DNA from: Gammaproteobacteria bacterium
GTDB taxonomy: Bacteria; Pseudomonadota; Gammaproteobacteria; Xanthomonadales; SZUA-36
Direction of reading: 5' to 3'
Assembly: GCA_030428105.1 (NCBI GenBank)
Contig: JAUIBE010000017.1
Coordinates: forward strand, 1 to 52,927
Length of the DNA stretch: 52,927 nucleotides
Under the pieces are notes generated by a model. That model searched no databases. It saw nothing but the letters and a program-made list of their open reading frames with translations, and had not been told where the DNA came from. The position numbers and the translations under genes were made by a program. This document shows, piece by piece, positions 1 through 9,917 of the stretch. The first letter of the stretch is position 1, and the number at the start of each line of letters is the position of its first letter.

Positions 1-676
1 CCTTCTCGCAGTCCTGTTGCAACGCCATCACGTCTTCAGGCGTGAGCTTGGGGGTAATCTGCTCCAGCATGCCGGCGCGGTCTTCCGACATCAGCAGTTC
101 GCGTTCGGCCTCGCGGTCGGGGTAGCCTAGGCTGATGCTCAGCAGGAAGCGGTCGAGCTGCGACTCGGGCAGCGGAAAGGTGCCCACCAGGTCGATCGGG
201 TTCTGGGTGGCAATCACGAAGAACGGCCGGGGCAGGGTGTGGGTAGTGTTTTCGATGGTGACCTGGCCCTCGGCCATGCCTTCCAGCAATGCGCTCTGGG
301 TCTTCGGCGTCGCCCGGTTGATTTCATCGGCCAGGACGATCTGGGCAAAGATGGGGCCGGGGTGAAATTCGAAGCTTTCCTGGTCGCGCCGGTAAATGGA
401 AACGCCAAGGATATCGGCCGGCAGCAGGTCGCTGGTGAACTGGATGCGCTGGTAGTCCGAGCCGATGGTTCGCGCCATGGCATTGGCCAGGGTGGTCTTG
501 CCCACGCCCGGCACATCTTCAACCAGCAGGTGCCCGCGTGAAAGCAGGCCACAGAATGCAAGCCGCACTTGTTCCTGCTTGCCCAGCAGGACGCGGTTGA
601 CGGTTTGCTGGGCTTCAAGCAGCCCGGTGTGCCGGCCCTCGGGCTGGCTCGCTTGTTTGACTACGCTGCTGTTCAC
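1..676 (-). CDS. MoxR-family AAA+ ATPase (3' part cut by window edge)
   Basis: The reading frame stays open to base 1, so the C-terminus lies outside the window. The visible 225 residues hold a Walker A (VPGVGKTT), the MoxR-type DEINRA Walker B and the ATQNP sensor-1 segment, then LPESQLDRF, all diagnostic of MoxR ATPases. This family acts as chaperone-like ATPases, usually with DUF58 and VWA-domain proteins encoded directly downstream, which here would lie beyond base 1. I chose the GTG at 676 because AGGA sits five bases upstream; an in-frame ATG at 718 is the alternative. The gene is divergent from the patatin gene with about 130 bases between them. Family assignment is firm; the substrate is unknown. 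Confidence 0.9.
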   Translation of the reverse strand, partial: MNSSVVKQASQPEGRHTGLLEAQQTVNRVLLGKQEQVRLAFCGLLSRGHLLVEDVPGVGKTTLANAMARTIGSDYQRIQFTSDLLPADILGVSIYRRDQESFEFHPGPIFAQIVLADEINRATPKTQSALLEGMAEGQVTIENTTHTLPRPFFVIATQNPIDLVGTFPLPESQLDRFLLSISLGYPDREAERELLMSEDRAGMLEQITPKLTPEDVMALQQDCEK

Positions 677-777
677 GAAAATCCTGGTCCGGGTCAAGCA
701 AAAGGCCCCTTGTTGCATCCTTGCCTTGGGCCGGAAAAAGGCGTCGCAATCGGCGTCGCCGATTCGACTTTCGGCAG

Positions 778-801
778 TATATCAGGACAGTTTGATATAT
801 T
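778..801 (+). promoter_or_regulatory. Inverted repeat with -10-like hexamer before the patatin gene
   Basis: TATATCA (778-784) and TGATATA (793-799) are perfect inverted arms separated by 8 bases. The right arm overlaps TATATT (796-801), a 5/6 match to a sigma-70 -10 box whose predicted start of transcription falls at the ATG at 808. No convincing -35 is visible. It may be an operator over the promoter or only an AT-rich promoter; this is inference. Confidence 0.4.
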
Positions 802-807
802 CGCGCC

Positions 808-1998
808 ATGCGACACGCGGAGACAAGCGCCGAAGCGGCCTGCAAGCCGGGTGACTGGAGCGGCCCCTGCGCCGGCCTGGTGCTGCCAGGGGGCGGCGCG
901 CGCGGCGCCTACCAGGTGGGGGTGCTCAGGGCGCTGGGAGACATCTGGGCCGAGTCTGGCCGCAGCGGCAATCCTTTCCCGGTGATCTCGGGCAGTTCTG
1001 CCGGGGCCATCAACGCCGCGGTAGTCGCGAGCCATGGTGACTCGATTGCCGAGGCAGCGACCCGGCTGGAGCGCTTCTGGAAGAGCCTGCACTGTTCGCG
1101 CATCTATCGCACCGACGCGTGGACCATTTTCGCCACCGGGCTGCGCTGGATGCTGTCGTTCTCGCCCTTGCTCAACAGCCTGGTTTCTCAACCCAAATCG
1201 CTGCTGGACAACGAGCCACTGCGCGAATTCCTGGCCAGTGAACTATTGTTTGATCGCATCCAGGCGTGCATCGACTCAGGCGACCTGCGCGGCGTGGCGG
1301 TCACCGCCTCGGGCTACACCTGTGCATCCGCCATCAGTTTTTACCAGGCCGAGGCTGCCGCCCAGCCATGGGTGCGGGCACGGCGTTCGGGTCGCGCCAC
1401 GCGACTGGGGGTTCAGCACCTGATGGGGTCAGCGGCTCTGCCGCTTTTGTTTCCCGCCTACCGTATTGGCAACGAATTTTTCGGCGATGGCGGCATGCGC
1501 ATGGTGGCGCCACTGAGCCCGGCCATTCACCTGGGCGCCGATCGCCTTCTGGTGGTCACTACCCGCGACGAACGCCCCGATCCGGAGCCCAGCGCAACGG
1601 CGCAATACCCCACTTTCGGCGAGGTCGGCGGCTACCTGCTGGATACCATTTTCATGGACCGGCTGACTGCCGACATTGCGCGCCTGGAACGCATCAACGA
1701 AACCCTTTCGCTGATGAGCCCCGAACAGCGCTGCCAGACTTCGCTGAAGCAGATCAAGGCGCTGGTGATTCGACCCAGTGTCGATTTACGGGAAGTCACC
1801 CGCCATCACGCCGCTGCGATTCCGTGGCCGGTTCGCTTGCTGCTGCGCACCCTGGGTGGTTGGGGCAGGGACTGGCGCATGGCCAGCTACCTGTTATTCG
1901 AACCGCCTTACGCCAGCGAACTGATTGAGCTGGGCTACCAGGACGGCAAGGCGAGGGCGGAAGAGGTGCTGGCCTTTCTTACTGAGCCGGCAGACTAA
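808..1998 (+). CDS. Patatin-like phospholipase
   Basis: This 396-residue protein belongs to the bacterial patatin family of serine acyl hydrolases, which remove acyl chains from phospholipids. The oxyanion-hole glycine run GGGARG lies at residues 28-33, the nucleophile elbow GSSAG at 62-66 (Ser64) and the catalytic Asp in DGG at 227, so the Ser-Asp dyad is complete. There is no signal peptide, so it should act in the cytoplasm or at the inner membrane face. No Shine-Dalgarno is visible and a -10-like box ends six bases before the ATG. The 3' end overlaps convergent fadE by four bases. The phospholipid substrate cannot be told from sequence. Confidence 0.9.
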   Translation: MRHAETSAEAACKPGDWSGPCAGLVLPGGGARGAYQVGVLRALGDIWAESGRSGNPFPVISGSSAGAINAAVVASHGDSIAEAATRLERFWKSLHCSRIYRTDAWTIFATGLRWMLSFSPLLNSLVSQPKSLLDNEPLREFLASELLFDRIQACIDSGDLRGVAVTASGYTCASAISFYQAEAAAQPWVRARRSGRATRLGVQHLMGSAALPLLFPAYRIGNEFFGDGGMRMVAPLSPAIHLGADRLLVVTTRDERPDPEPSATAQYPTFGEVGGYLLDTIFMDRLTADIARLERINETLSLMSPEQRCQTSLKQIKALVIRPSVDLREVTRHHAAAIPWPVRLLLRTLGGWGRDWRMASYLLFEPPYASELIELGYQDGKARAEEVLAFLTEPAD

Positions 1999-4463
1999 CC
2001 GCTGGCGTCCGCCACCACCGGGCGAAAGGCCGGGTCTTCAAAGCCCTCGATCTTGGAACGCGGAAAATCGTCCACGTCGATCACCAGGCGGGAAGCTTCC
2101 TGGGCCAGGCGCACCATGGTGGCCTGTTCCTCGGTAATCACGCCGCTCTCCACTGCTTTCTGCACCAGTTCACGGTAATTCTCAAAAGTGACCGATTGCT
2201 TGAGCGCGTTCTTGATGGCGCGTTCGGCCTTGTCCGAGTTGAGCACCAGGTGGAACGCGGTGTGGACGCGGCCGGAGGCGTCATCGCCATCGGAGATATA
2301 GACGCCTTCCACCAGGCGGTCGCGGCTGGCGCTTTCGTCCAGCAGGATGCGGGCAATGGCCTTGCCGGTGGCGTCCGAGGGGATCGAGTAGGGCATTCCC
2401 AGTGGAAAGACCAGGAACCGCGCCAACCCACCCACAAGGGGAATCGGGAAGTTGGTGAGCACGCCCTTGAGGCTTTCCTGGATGCGGTACAGGCCGTCGT
2501 CCATCGCCCAGGTGACGAATGGCAGGTCTTCTTCCGGACGGCCGTCGTCCTCGAAGCGCTTGAGCACCGCGCTGCACATGTACAGGTGGATCAGCGCATC
2601 CGCCAGCCGGCCGGAGAGCTTTTCCTTGAACTTGAACTTGCCGCCCAGGGTGATCAGCACCACGTCGGAAACGAAGCTGAAGGCCGAGCACATGCGTTTC
2701 ATGTGGCGGTAATAGCGCCGCGTGGGACCGCGCACGGGGGAGCCGGTAATCAGCGAGCCAGTCAGCCCCAGCATCAACGAGCGCACCATGTTGCTGGTTA
2801 CGTGACCCACGTGGGAGAAAAATGCGTGGTCAAATTTTTTGCGTGAACCCGGCCGCGGGTCGGTGGCTGCCTGCATCTCTTTCAGCAACCAGGGGTGCGC
2901 GCGGATTGCGCCCTGGCCGAAAATGATCAGCGAGCGGGTCAGGATGTTGGCGCCTTCCACGGTGATCGAAATCGGCACGGCCTGGTAGCTGTGCGCCAGG
3001 TAGTTGTTGGGGCCGGTGACCACGCCCTTGCCGCCGTGGATATCCATCGCGTCGTTGATGCACTCGCGATTGCCCTCGGTGAGCTGGTACTTGACGATGG
3101 CGGAAAGTACCGAGGGTTTTTCCCCCATGTCCAGCGCGACCAGCGTCAGGCGGCGCACCGCGTCCATCCGGTAGGTGCGGCCACCGATGCGCGCCAGCGG
3201 TTCTTCAATGCCCTCGAAATAGCCGATGGGCACATTGAACTGCTTGCGAATGCGCGCATAGGCGCCGGAAAGCAGCGCCGACATCTTGCCGCCAGCCGTT
3301 CCCAGCGCCGGCAAGGAAATGGCGCGGCCGGCTGCCAGGCTTTGCATCAGCATGCGCCAGCCCTGGCCAATTCGCTCCTGCCCGCCGATCACCCAGTCCA
3401 GCGGAATAAACACGTCTTTGCCACGGGTTGGGCCGTTCATGAACACCGCGCCAACCGGCATGTGGCGGTTGCCGGTTTCCACGCCCGGGGTATCGGTTGG
3501 AATCAGGGCGCAGGTAATGCCCAGCTCGACCTTGTCGCCCAGCAGGCCATCCGGGTCGCGCGCTTTGAACGCCAGGCCAAGCAAGGTGGCCACTGGCGCC
3601 AGGGTGATGTAGCGCTTGTTCCAGTTCAGCCTGAAGCCGAGCACCTCGCGCCCCTCGAAGGTGCCCTTGCAGACCACCCCGGTATCGCTCATGGCGGCGG
3701 CATCCGAGCCGGCCAGCGGGGAGGTGAGGGCGAAGCAGGGAATTTCTTCACCACTGGCCAGGCGCGGCAGGTAATGCTGTTTCTGCGCGTCGGTGCCGTA
3801 ATGCAGCAGCAGTTCACCCGGCCCCAGCGAGTTGGGCACCATGACGGTCACTGCCGTGGTGAGGTTGCGGCTCGCCAGTTTCATCACCACCGCGGAATTG
3901 GCCTGGGCGGAAAAACCCAGCCCGCCGTACTCCTGCGGAATGATCATGCTGAAGAAACGGTGTTCGCGGACAAAATCCCACACCTCGTCCGGCAGGTTGC
4001 GGTGGGTGTCGCAGATCTCCCAGTCATCGAGCATGCGGCACAGGCTTTCCACCGGGCCATCGACAAAGGCTTGTTCGCGTTCACTGAGCGAAGGCGCCGG
4101 AACCTTCAGCAGGTTTTTCCAGCGTGGCCTCCCGGTAAAGATTTCGGCGTCCCACCACACGGTGCCGGCATCCAACGCTTCCTGTTCGGTTTCGGAAAGC
4201 TTGGGCAGCGCCTTGCGGAACCAGCCGTACAGCCGGTCGCTGATCAACAGGCGGCGCAGCGGCTTGATGGCAAAGCCCATCAGGGTCACCGCGACAATGC
4301 CATTGGCGAAGCGGAACCAGCTGGGGACGTAAAACAGGTGGCGAAGCTCGGTCCACAGTACGGTGAGGCCCACCATGATGGCCATCGCTGCAATCAGCGA
4401 GGCCCGGTTGTAGGCCAGGATCATTACCGTCAGAAGGAGGACGCCGAAGTAGAGAAACTCCAT
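1995..4463 (-). CDS. fadE: Acyl-CoA dehydrogenase FadE
   Basis: The 822 residues match the long proteobacterial FadE (E. coli about 814), which catalyses the first, FAD-dependent step of beta-oxidation from acyl-CoA to trans-2-enoyl-CoA. The N-terminus carries two or three hydrophobic segments (about residues 4-17, 22-40 and 52-68), suggesting membrane attachment. The acyl-CoA dehydrogenase core follows (about 120-540; seen in PQEYGGLGFS, ALTSPLAGSDAA and MDIHGGKGV), then the long C-terminal domain typical of FadE. It stands alone, convergent with the patatin gene. Other beta-oxidation genes lie at 14924-18192 and 32876-34546. Confidence 0.95.
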   Translation of the reverse strand: MEFLYFGVLLLTVMILAYNRASLIAAMAIMVGLTVLWTELRHLFYVPSWFRFANGIVAVTLMGFAIKPLRRLLISDRLYGWFRKALPKLSETEQEALDAGTVWWDAEIFTGRPRWKNLLKVPAPSLSEREQAFVDGPVESLCRMLDDWEICDTHRNLPDEVWDFVREHRFFSMIIPQEYGGLGFSAQANSAVVMKLASRNLTTAVTVMVPNSLGPGELLLHYGTDAQKQHYLPRLASGEEIPCFALTSPLAGSDAAAMSDTGVVCKGTFEGREVLGFRLNWNKRYITLAPVATLLGLAFKARDPDGLLGDKVELGITCALIPTDTPGVETGNRHMPVGAVFMNGPTRGKDVFIPLDWVIGGQERIGQGWRMLMQSLAAGRAISLPALGTAGGKMSALLSGAYARIRKQFNVPIGYFEGIEEPLARIGGRTYRMDAVRRLTLVALDMGEKPSVLSAIVKYQLTEGNRECINDAMDIHGGKGVVTGPNNYLAHSYQAVPISITVEGANILTRSLIIFGQGAIRAHPWLLKEMQAATDPRPGSRKKFDHAFFSHVGHVTSNMVRSLMLGLTGSLITGSPVRGPTRRYYRHMKRMCSAFSFVSDVVLITLGGKFKFKEKLSGRLADALIHLYMCSAVLKRFEDDGRPEEDLPFVTWAMDDGLYRIQESLKGVLTNFPIPLVGGLARFLVFPLGMPYSIPSDATGKAIARILLDESASRDRLVEGVYISDGDDASGRVHTAFHLVLNSDKAERAIKNALKQSVTFENYRELVQKAVESGVITEEQATMVRLAQEASRLVIDVDDFPRSKIEGFEDPAFRPVVADASG

Positions 4464-4641
4464 CCGCCCATCTTAGTGGCGCGGCCGAGAAAGGGTCAAG
4501 AACCGCGCCAGCCTGCAGTCGCGGAGCATTGCACCACCATGACGATGTCCGTAAAATTCATATGGTTTGGGCGTCGGTTCTGCATTTCGCAGAGGCCGAA
4601 TACATAATTTACTAAATTACAATTACATACAGGATATTCTT

Positions 4642-5067
4642 GTGGCTGTTGAGAGAACACTTTCCATCATCAAACCCGACGCGGTCGCCAAGGACGTGAT
4701 CGGTGAAATTTATACCCGCTTTGAGCAGGCCGGCCTGAAGGTCATCGCTGCGCGTATGAAGCACCTGAGCCGCGACGAAGCCGAACGGTTCTACGAGGTC
4801 CACCGCGAGCGCCCGTTTTTCCCCGACCTGGTTGAATTCATGACCTCGGGGCCGGTGATGATCCAGGTGCTTGAGGGTGATAACGCCATCTCGCGCAACC
4901 GCGAACTGATGGGCGCCACCAACCCCGCCGAAGCGGCGCCTGGCACTATTCGCGCTGACTTCGCCAAGAGCATTGACGCCAACGCGGTGCACGGCTCCGA
5001 TGGGCCGGATACCGCCAGGGTCGAAATCGCCTGCTTCTTCTCGGCGGACGAGATCTACTCCCGCTAA
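4642..5067 (+). CDS. ndk: Nucleoside diphosphate kinase
   Basis: Ndk transfers the gamma-phosphate of ATP to nucleoside diphosphates through a phosphohistidine. The 141 residues begin with the conserved [12 protein letters not shown] and carry the active-site histidine at 117 in NAVHGSD. The start is GTG at 4642: the family N-terminus begins here and AGGA lies seven bases upstream; the longer frame from 4567 has no homology. The AT-rich leader has a CATAAT hexamer at 4603-4608 that could serve as a -10 box. Ndk is the first gene of the rightward ndk-rlmN-pilW-rodZ-hisS block, 11 bases before rlmN. Confidence 0.95.
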   Translation: MAVERTLSIIKPDAVAKDVIGEIYTRFEQAGLKVIAARMKHLSRDEAERFYEVHRERPFFPDLVEFMTSGPVMIQVLEGDNAISRNRELMGATNPAEAAPGTIRADFAKSIDANAVHGSDGPDTARVEIACFFSADEIYSR

Positions 5068-5078
5068 GCAATCGCCCC

Positions 5079-6206
5079 ATGGCCGTCACCGAAACAAGGA
5101 TCAACCTGTTCGACCTGGACGAAGCGGGTCTGCGTGAATTTTTCGCGTCGATCGGCGAGAAGCCATTTCGCGCCCAGCAGATCCTCAAGTGGGTATACCA
5201 CCAGCAGGTCGTATCGTTTGACGAAATGACCAATCTCTCCAAGCCGTTGCGAACCCGGCTGGAGGAGGTGGCCCAGCTTGCGCTGCCCGAGGTGATCAGC
5301 GAACAGGTTTCCAATGACGGTACGGTCAAGTGGCTGATGGGCTTTGGTGGCAACAACGCGGTGGAAACGGTATTCATCCCGGAGCCAAACCGCGGCACGC
5401 TGTGTATTTCCTCGCAGGTGGGTTGCGCGCTCAACTGCAGCTTCTGCTCTACCGGGGCGCAGGGTTTTAACCGCAATCTCACCACCGCGGAAATCATCGG
5501 CCAGGTGTGGCTGGCGGCGAAAGCGCTGGGTCATGAGCGCAATGGCCGGCGCCGGATCACCAACGTCGTGCTGATGGGCATGGGCGAGCCGCTGGTCAAT
5601 TTCGACGCGGTGCTGCCGGCCCTGTCGCTGATGCGTGCGGATCTCGGTTTCGGCCTCGCGGCCAAGCGCGTGACGGTTTCGACCGCGGGCATGGTGCCTG
5701 GCATCGACCGGCTGCGTGATTCCATTGACGTGGCGCTCGCGGTGTCGTTGCACGCGCCGGAGGACACGTTGCGCGAAACCCTGGTGCCGCTAAACCGCAA
5801 GTACCCGATCAAGGAGTTGATGGCGGCGTGCCAGCGCTACGTGGCAGACAAGCACAAGCGCAGCATTACCTTCGAGTACACCCTGATCGATGGGGTGAAT
5901 GACCATCCCGAACATGCGCGTGCGCTGGTCAAGCTGTTGCGCCAGGTGCCCAGCAAGCTCAACCTGATCCCATTCAACCCGTTTCCGGGCACGGCCTATC
6001 GTTGCTCGCCCAAAGCGCGTATCGAGAAGTTCCAGCAGATCGTGATGGATGGCGGGCTGATCGCCACCGTGCGCAAGACCCGCGGCGATGACATCGACGC
6101 GGCCTGCGGCCAGTTGGCCGGTAAGGTGGTCGACCGCACCCGCCGAAGTCGCACCATTCGAATGAACATGATCAGCGAACCAGAGAACCGGGAGCGCCTG
6201 CAATGA
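5079..6206 (+). CDS. rlmN: Dual-specificity RNA methyltransferase RlmN
   Basis: RlmN is a radical-SAM enzyme that methylates C2 of A2503 in 23S rRNA and A37 of some tRNAs. The iron-sulfur motif CX3CX2C is at residues 116, 120 and 123 (CALNCSFC), the SAM-binding GMGEP motif follows, and the C-terminal catalytic cysteine is at 343 (AACGQL). At 375 residues the length is normal. No strong ribosome-binding site is visible before ATG 5079, only 11 bases after ndk, so translational coupling is plausible. The stop overlaps the pilW start as ATGA. Confidence 0.96.
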   Translation: MAVTETRINLFDLDEAGLREFFASIGEKPFRAQQILKWVYHQQVVSFDEMTNLSKPLRTRLEEVAQLALPEVISEQVSNDGTVKWLMGFGGNNAVETVFIPEPNRGTLCISSQVGCALNCSFCSTGAQGFNRNLTTAEIIGQVWLAAKALGHERNGRRRITNVVLMGMGEPLVNFDAVLPALSLMRADLGFGLAAKRVTVSTAGMVPGIDRLRDSIDVALAVSLHAPEDTLRETLVPLNRKYPIKELMAACQRYVADKHKRSITFEYTLIDGVNDHPEHARALVKLLRQVPSKLNLIPFNPFPGTAYRCSPKARIEKFQQIVMDGGLIATVRKTRGDDIDAACGQLAGKVVDRTRRSRTIRMNMISEPENRERLQ

Positions 6207-6952
6207 GCCGCATCTTGCTGAAGATACTGATTGTGCTGGTCGCGTTTGCGCTGGCGTCCTGCGCCTCTTCGCCATCAACAGAAGAAACCAGCAAGGCCAG
6301 GCGTGCCGCCGAAACCAACACCGAACTGGGCCGCCAGTATATTGCCCGGGGCGAGTACGAGGTGGCGCTCGACAAGCTCAAGCGCGCCATTGCGCACGAC
6401 AAGACCTACGCGCCGGCGCACACCGTGCTGGCGTTCCTGTACGAAAACCTCAATGACGACGAAATGGCCGGCAAGGAATACCGCGAGGCGGTCAGGTACG
6501 ACCCGGATGCCGGGCCGGTCAACAACAACTACGGCGCATTCCTTTGTTCGCAAAACAAGTGGCGCGAGGCCGAGCGCTACTTCGAAACCGCCCTGAACGA
6601 TCCGTTCTACGCCACCCCTGAGTTGGCGACCACCAATGCGGGCCTTTGTGCGCTGGGTGCCGGTGATCTGGACAAAGCCGACAAGTATTTGCGACAATCT
6701 ATTGAATATGATGCAAATTTGCCCGAGGCGCTGCTGGGCCTGGGCAATTTGAACTATCAGCAGGAGCAGTACTTGAGGGCAAGGGCGTTTCTCCAGCGTT
6801 ATGAAGCAGCGGCCCCACATACCGCGGAAAGCCTCGAACTGGCTTATCGTATCGAGAGGGAACTTGGTGATGAGCAGGCAGCGGATCGGTATCGTCGGGA
6901 ACTCATCCAGTCGTTCCCCAATTCCAATGCGGCAAAGGCAGTGGCCCGCTAG
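6203..6952 (+). CDS. pilW: Type IV pilus biogenesis TPR lipoprotein PilW/PilF
   Basis: This 249-residue protein starts with a lipoprotein signal peptide and lipobox (LASC, Cys20), followed by tandem tetratricopeptide repeats over about residues 35-240. In Pseudomonas the orthologue (PilF) is the pilotin that brings secretin PilQ to the outer membrane; PilW is the name in other genera. The position between rlmN and rodZ is the conserved gammaproteobacterial location. GGGAG lies before the ATG, which overlaps the rlmN stop by four bases. With the PilZ protein at 30174 it suggests that the organism makes type IV pili. Confidence 0.9.
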   Translation: MSRILLKILIVLVAFALASCASSPSTEETSKARRAAETNTELGRQYIARGEYEVALDKLKRAIAHDKTYAPAHTVLAFLYENLNDDEMAGKEYREAVRYDPDAGPVNNNYGAFLCSQNKWREAERYFETALNDPFYATPELATTNAGLCALGAGDLDKADKYLRQSIEYDANLPEALLGLGNLNYQQEQYLRARAFLQRYEAAAPHTAESLELAYRIERELGDEQAADRYRRELIQSFPNSNAAKAVAR

Positions 6953-6991
6953 CAGTCCGCTGGTGGCAAACAACAACGGCGAATAACAATA

Positions 6992-7867
6992 ATGACAGAG
7001 CAACAAGCAGAGTTGATTCCCACGCCAATCGGCATTCGTCTGCGCCAGTCGCGCGAAGCCGCCGGCCTGAGCATTGCGCAGGTCTCGAAGAAGACCCGGA
7101 TACGCGAGCGCATCATCGATTCCATCGAGCGTGACGACACCGACTGGATCGCCCCCATCTACCTGCGCGGTTACATCAAGAATTACGCACTGGGCCTTGG
7201 CCTGGACCCGGCGGAATTTGCCGGCGACGTCGTGTCTTCCAGGCCCGCCGACCCGGAACTGCGTTCGGTATTCAATATCGACCGCAAGCGCGGCTTCGGC
7301 GAGCGCTGGCTGAAGGCAGGCAGCTACCTGGTGGCCACCGTCCTGATCGCGGCGCTGGTGTGGCAGGTGACACAGCAGGCTGTTCAGTTCTCGCAGGGTC
7401 GCACCAGCCTGGTGGCCCGCAACGGTGACCAGGAAGTGGACACATCGGTCGCCGATGGTGTGGGCACTGAAGGCAGTGAGCGCAAATCAACCCACCTGGC
7501 TGCCTCGATCGCTTCGCTTGAAAAGCTGCGCAGCCGCCCGGTTGGGTCGGATGCCGCTGTCGAGCAGGCCTGGTCGGCAATCAAAGATCCTGCGCCGGCC
7601 GCGCCCGGACACTCGGTCCTTCAAATCAGCGTCTCGGCTGACAGCTGGATTGAGTTGGTGGATGCCAACGGCGAGCGACTGGAAATGGACCTCCTGCGAG
7701 GCGGTAACCAGCGCAGCTACGAGGGCGTTGCCCCGTTCGAGCTGATGGTTGGCCGCGCTTCTTCCGTGGAACTGGTGTTTGACGGTGAAGCAGTAGACCT
7801 GGCGCCCCATATCAACGGCGACGTGGCGCGACTGACCCTTGGAGCGGCCGAGCCCCAAACCCCCTGA
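6992..7867 (+). CDS. rodZ: Cytoskeleton protein RodZ (HTH and DUF4115 domains)
   Basis: RodZ is a bitopic inner-membrane protein that links MreB filaments to the cell-wall elongation machinery. The order of parts is diagnostic: an Xre-type helix-turn-helix (about residues 14-75) used for MreB contact, a basic linker, one transmembrane segment (about 108-127), and a periplasmic DUF4115 beta domain (about 205-285; [13 protein letters not shown]). At 291 residues it is slightly shorter than E. coli RodZ, from a short periplasmic linker. The ATG follows pilW by 39 bases. hisS begins one base after the stop, with no ispG between. Confidence 0.9.
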   Translation: MTEQQAELIPTPIGIRLRQSREAAGLSIAQVSKKTRIRERIIDSIERDDTDWIAPIYLRGYIKNYALGLGLDPAEFAGDVVSSRPADPELRSVFNIDRKRGFGERWLKAGSYLVATVLIAALVWQVTQQAVQFSQGRTSLVARNGDQEVDTSVADGVGTEGSERKSTHLAASIASLEKLRSRPVGSDAAVEQAWSAIKDPAPAAPGHSVLQISVSADSWIELVDANGERLEMDLLRGGNQRSYEGVAPFELMVGRASSVELVFDGEAVDLAPHINGDVARLTLGAAEPQTP

Positions 7868-7868
7868 C

Positions 7869-9140
7869 GTGAGTTCCCAGATTCAATCGATCCGCGGCAT
7901 GCATGACATCGTGCCGGCGGACATGGCTTGCTGGCACTTCCTCGAGGCGGAGCTGCGCCACGCCATGGCAGCCTACGGCTACGAAGAAATTCGCACCCCC
8001 CTGGTGGAAAAAACCGCGCTGTTCGAGCGCGCCATCGGTGACGCCACCGACGTGGTGGAAAAGGAAATGTACAGCTTTGAAGACCGTGGCGGAGATCATC
8101 TAAGCCTGCGTCCGGAAGGCACCGCCAGCGTGGTGCGCGCGGCGTTGCAGAATGGCCTGCTGTACGGCGGCGTGCAGCGCTTGTGGTATGCCGGCCCGAT
8201 GTTCCGTCGTGAGCGTCCCCAGCGCGGCCGCACCCGCCAGTTTCACCAGCTTGGCGTCGAGGCGTTTGGCGCCCCCGGCCCCGACATTGACGCCGAGATC
8301 ATCGCCCTGGGTACTGCGCTGTGGCGCAAGTTGGGCATTGCCGATGTGCGCCTGGAGATCAATTCGCTGGGCACTGCCGAGGAACGCGCGGAGTACAGGA
8401 CCGCATTCCGGGCGTTTCTTGAAGACCGCAAAGACCAACTGGATGAAGACAGCCTGCGCCGGCTCGACCGCAACCCGCTGAGAATCCTCGACAGCAAAAA
8501 TCCCGCGGTGCAGGCTGCGCTGGATGGCGCGCCGCAGCTTCCGGATTACCTGGGCGAGGAAAGCCGCGCCCATTTCGAGGGCCTGCTGGAACTGCTCCAG
8601 GAACTGGGCGTCGAATACACCGTGAACCCGCGGCTGGTGCGTGGCCTGGACTATTACTGCCACTCGGTGTTCGAGTGGATCAGTAATGACCTGGGCGCGC
8701 AGGGCACCATCTGTGCAGGCGGGCGTTACGACGGCCTGGTGGAAATACAGGGCGGCCGGCCGTGGCCGGCGGTGGGCTTTGCCATGGGGCTGGAGCGCAT
8801 CATCGAGCTGATTCGCCAGGTGCGCGAGTGCGAGGCAACTGCGCCCCACGCCTACCTGGTGCTGGCTGGCGAAAATGCGGAGAGAGCCGGGCTGGGTCTG
8901 GCTGAGCGGCTGCGTGCAGAGCTACCTGGCCTGCGCCTGGTGAGCAACGTTGGCGGCGGCAGTTTCAAGGCGCAGTTCAAACGCGCCGACAAGAGCGGCG
9001 CGCGGGTCGCCCTGGTTGTGGGCGAGGACGAGGTTTCCAACGGCACGGTCACGGTAAAGTGGTTACGCGAGGATGCGCCGCAGGAAACCCTTGAAGCGGC
9101 TCGCCTGAAGATCACCCTGCATGAACTCATAAGCGCCTGA
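7869..9140 (+). CDS. hisS: Histidyl-tRNA synthetase
   Basis: HisS charges tRNA-His. It is a class II synthetase: motif 1 region near IRGMHDIVP, motif 2 with [11 protein letters not shown] and the histidine-binding RGLDYY and motif 3 (GFAMGLERI), then the C-terminal anticodon domain. I chose the GTG at 7869 (423 residues, close to the 424 of E. coli), directly after the rodZ stop. A TTG at 7839 would extend the protein by ten residues inside rodZ without conserved sequence. No Shine-Dalgarno precedes the GTG, so expression probably depends on coupling to rodZ. Confidence 0.95.
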   Translation: MSSQIQSIRGMHDIVPADMACWHFLEAELRHAMAAYGYEEIRTPLVEKTALFERAIGDATDVVEKEMYSFEDRGGDHLSLRPEGTASVVRAALQNGLLYGGVQRLWYAGPMFRRERPQRGRTRQFHQLGVEAFGAPGPDIDAEIIALGTALWRKLGIADVRLEINSLGTAEERAEYRTAFRAFLEDRKDQLDEDSLRRLDRNPLRILDSKNPAVQAALDGAPQLPDYLGEESRAHFEGLLELLQELGVEYTVNPRLVRGLDYYCHSVFEWISNDLGAQGTICAGGRYDGLVEIQGGRPWPAVGFAMGLERIIELIRQVRECEATAPHAYLVLAGENAERAGLGLAERLRAELPGLRLVSNVGGGSFKAQFKRADKSGARVALVVGEDEVSNGTVTVKWLREDAPQETLEAARLKITLHELISA

Positions 9141-9239
9141 TCGGGCTTTTCAAACAAGCCAAAAACACAAACCGATTTTGGGTAGAATATGCGCCCCTGA
9201 AGGGTCGTAACCCGGTGGATTAATTGAAAGAGTAGGCAA

Positions 9240-9917
9240 ATGGCAGACGAATATTTTAACGAACATGAACAGGGCGAAGCCGTCAAGAAATGGCTCAAGG
9301 AAAATGGCGGCGCCATCCTGATGGGGCTGATCATCGCTTTTGGCGGCCTGTTCGGCTTCCGCCAGTGGCAGGGCTGGGAAGACAACCAGAAGCAACGCGC
9401 CTCGGCCGAGTTTGAAATCATGAGCCAGCTGCTGGACGAAGACCAGATGGACGCAGCGATGGCCAACTACCAGACCCTGCGGGATGACTATGCCAAGTCT
9501 CCTTACGCCACCCTTGCCGCCCTTGCCATGGCGCGGGCGCGTGTTGAAGCCGACCAGCCCGACCTGGCGATGACGCTGTTGCGTTTTGTCGCTGAAAACG
9601 GCCGGCCTGCAGCACTCAAGGCGGTTGGACGGGAGCGCCTGGCGCGCCTGATGCTGGCCCAGGGCCAACCCGAAGAGGCGCTGGCGCTGGTTGGCGAAAG
9701 CGCCGGTGGTGACGGTGCATTCAGCGCCGCCTTTGCAGAGGTCCGTGGAGATATTCACGCCGCGTTGGGACAGAGCGAAGAAGCCGTCGCCAACTACCAG
9801 CAGGCGCTGGACGCGCTGGAAGAGGGCGTTGGTGATCGCCAGTACCTGGAACTCAAGATCAAGGCGCAGGGCGGGGCGGTTACCGCACCTGACAGCGAGG
9901 AAGATTCGCAGTCGTGA
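9240..9917 (+). CDS. yfgM: YfgM-type TPR protein, ancillary SecYEG translocon subunit
   Basis: The 225-residue protein has a short cytoplasmic N-terminus (VKKWLKENGG), one transmembrane helix (about residues 23-40) and a periplasmic tetratricopeptide region. In E. coli YfgM associates with SecYEG and PpiD. The gene order hisS-yfgM-bamB-der is the standard one and supports the call. The ATG at 9240 lies about 100 bases after hisS; a TAGAAT hexamer at 9183-9188 could be a -10 box for an internal promoter, but I see no good -35. The stop overlaps the start of bamB. Confidence 0.9.
   Translation: MADEYFNEHEQGEAVKKWLKENGGAILMGLIIAFGGLFGFRQWQGWEDNQKQRASAEFEIMSQLLDEDQMDAAMANYQTLRDDYAKSPYATLAALAMARARVEADQPDLAMTLLRFVAENGRPAALKAVGRERLARLMLAQGQPEEALALVGESAGGDGAFSAAFAEVRGDIHAALGQSEEAVANYQQALDALEEGVGDRQYLELKIKAQGGAVTAPDSEEDSQS

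Noticed and set aside
2895-4607. A 570-codon open frame opposite fadE
   Set aside because: It lies antisense to a well-conserved gene in GC-rich DNA, has no recognisable motifs and is explained by codon bias.
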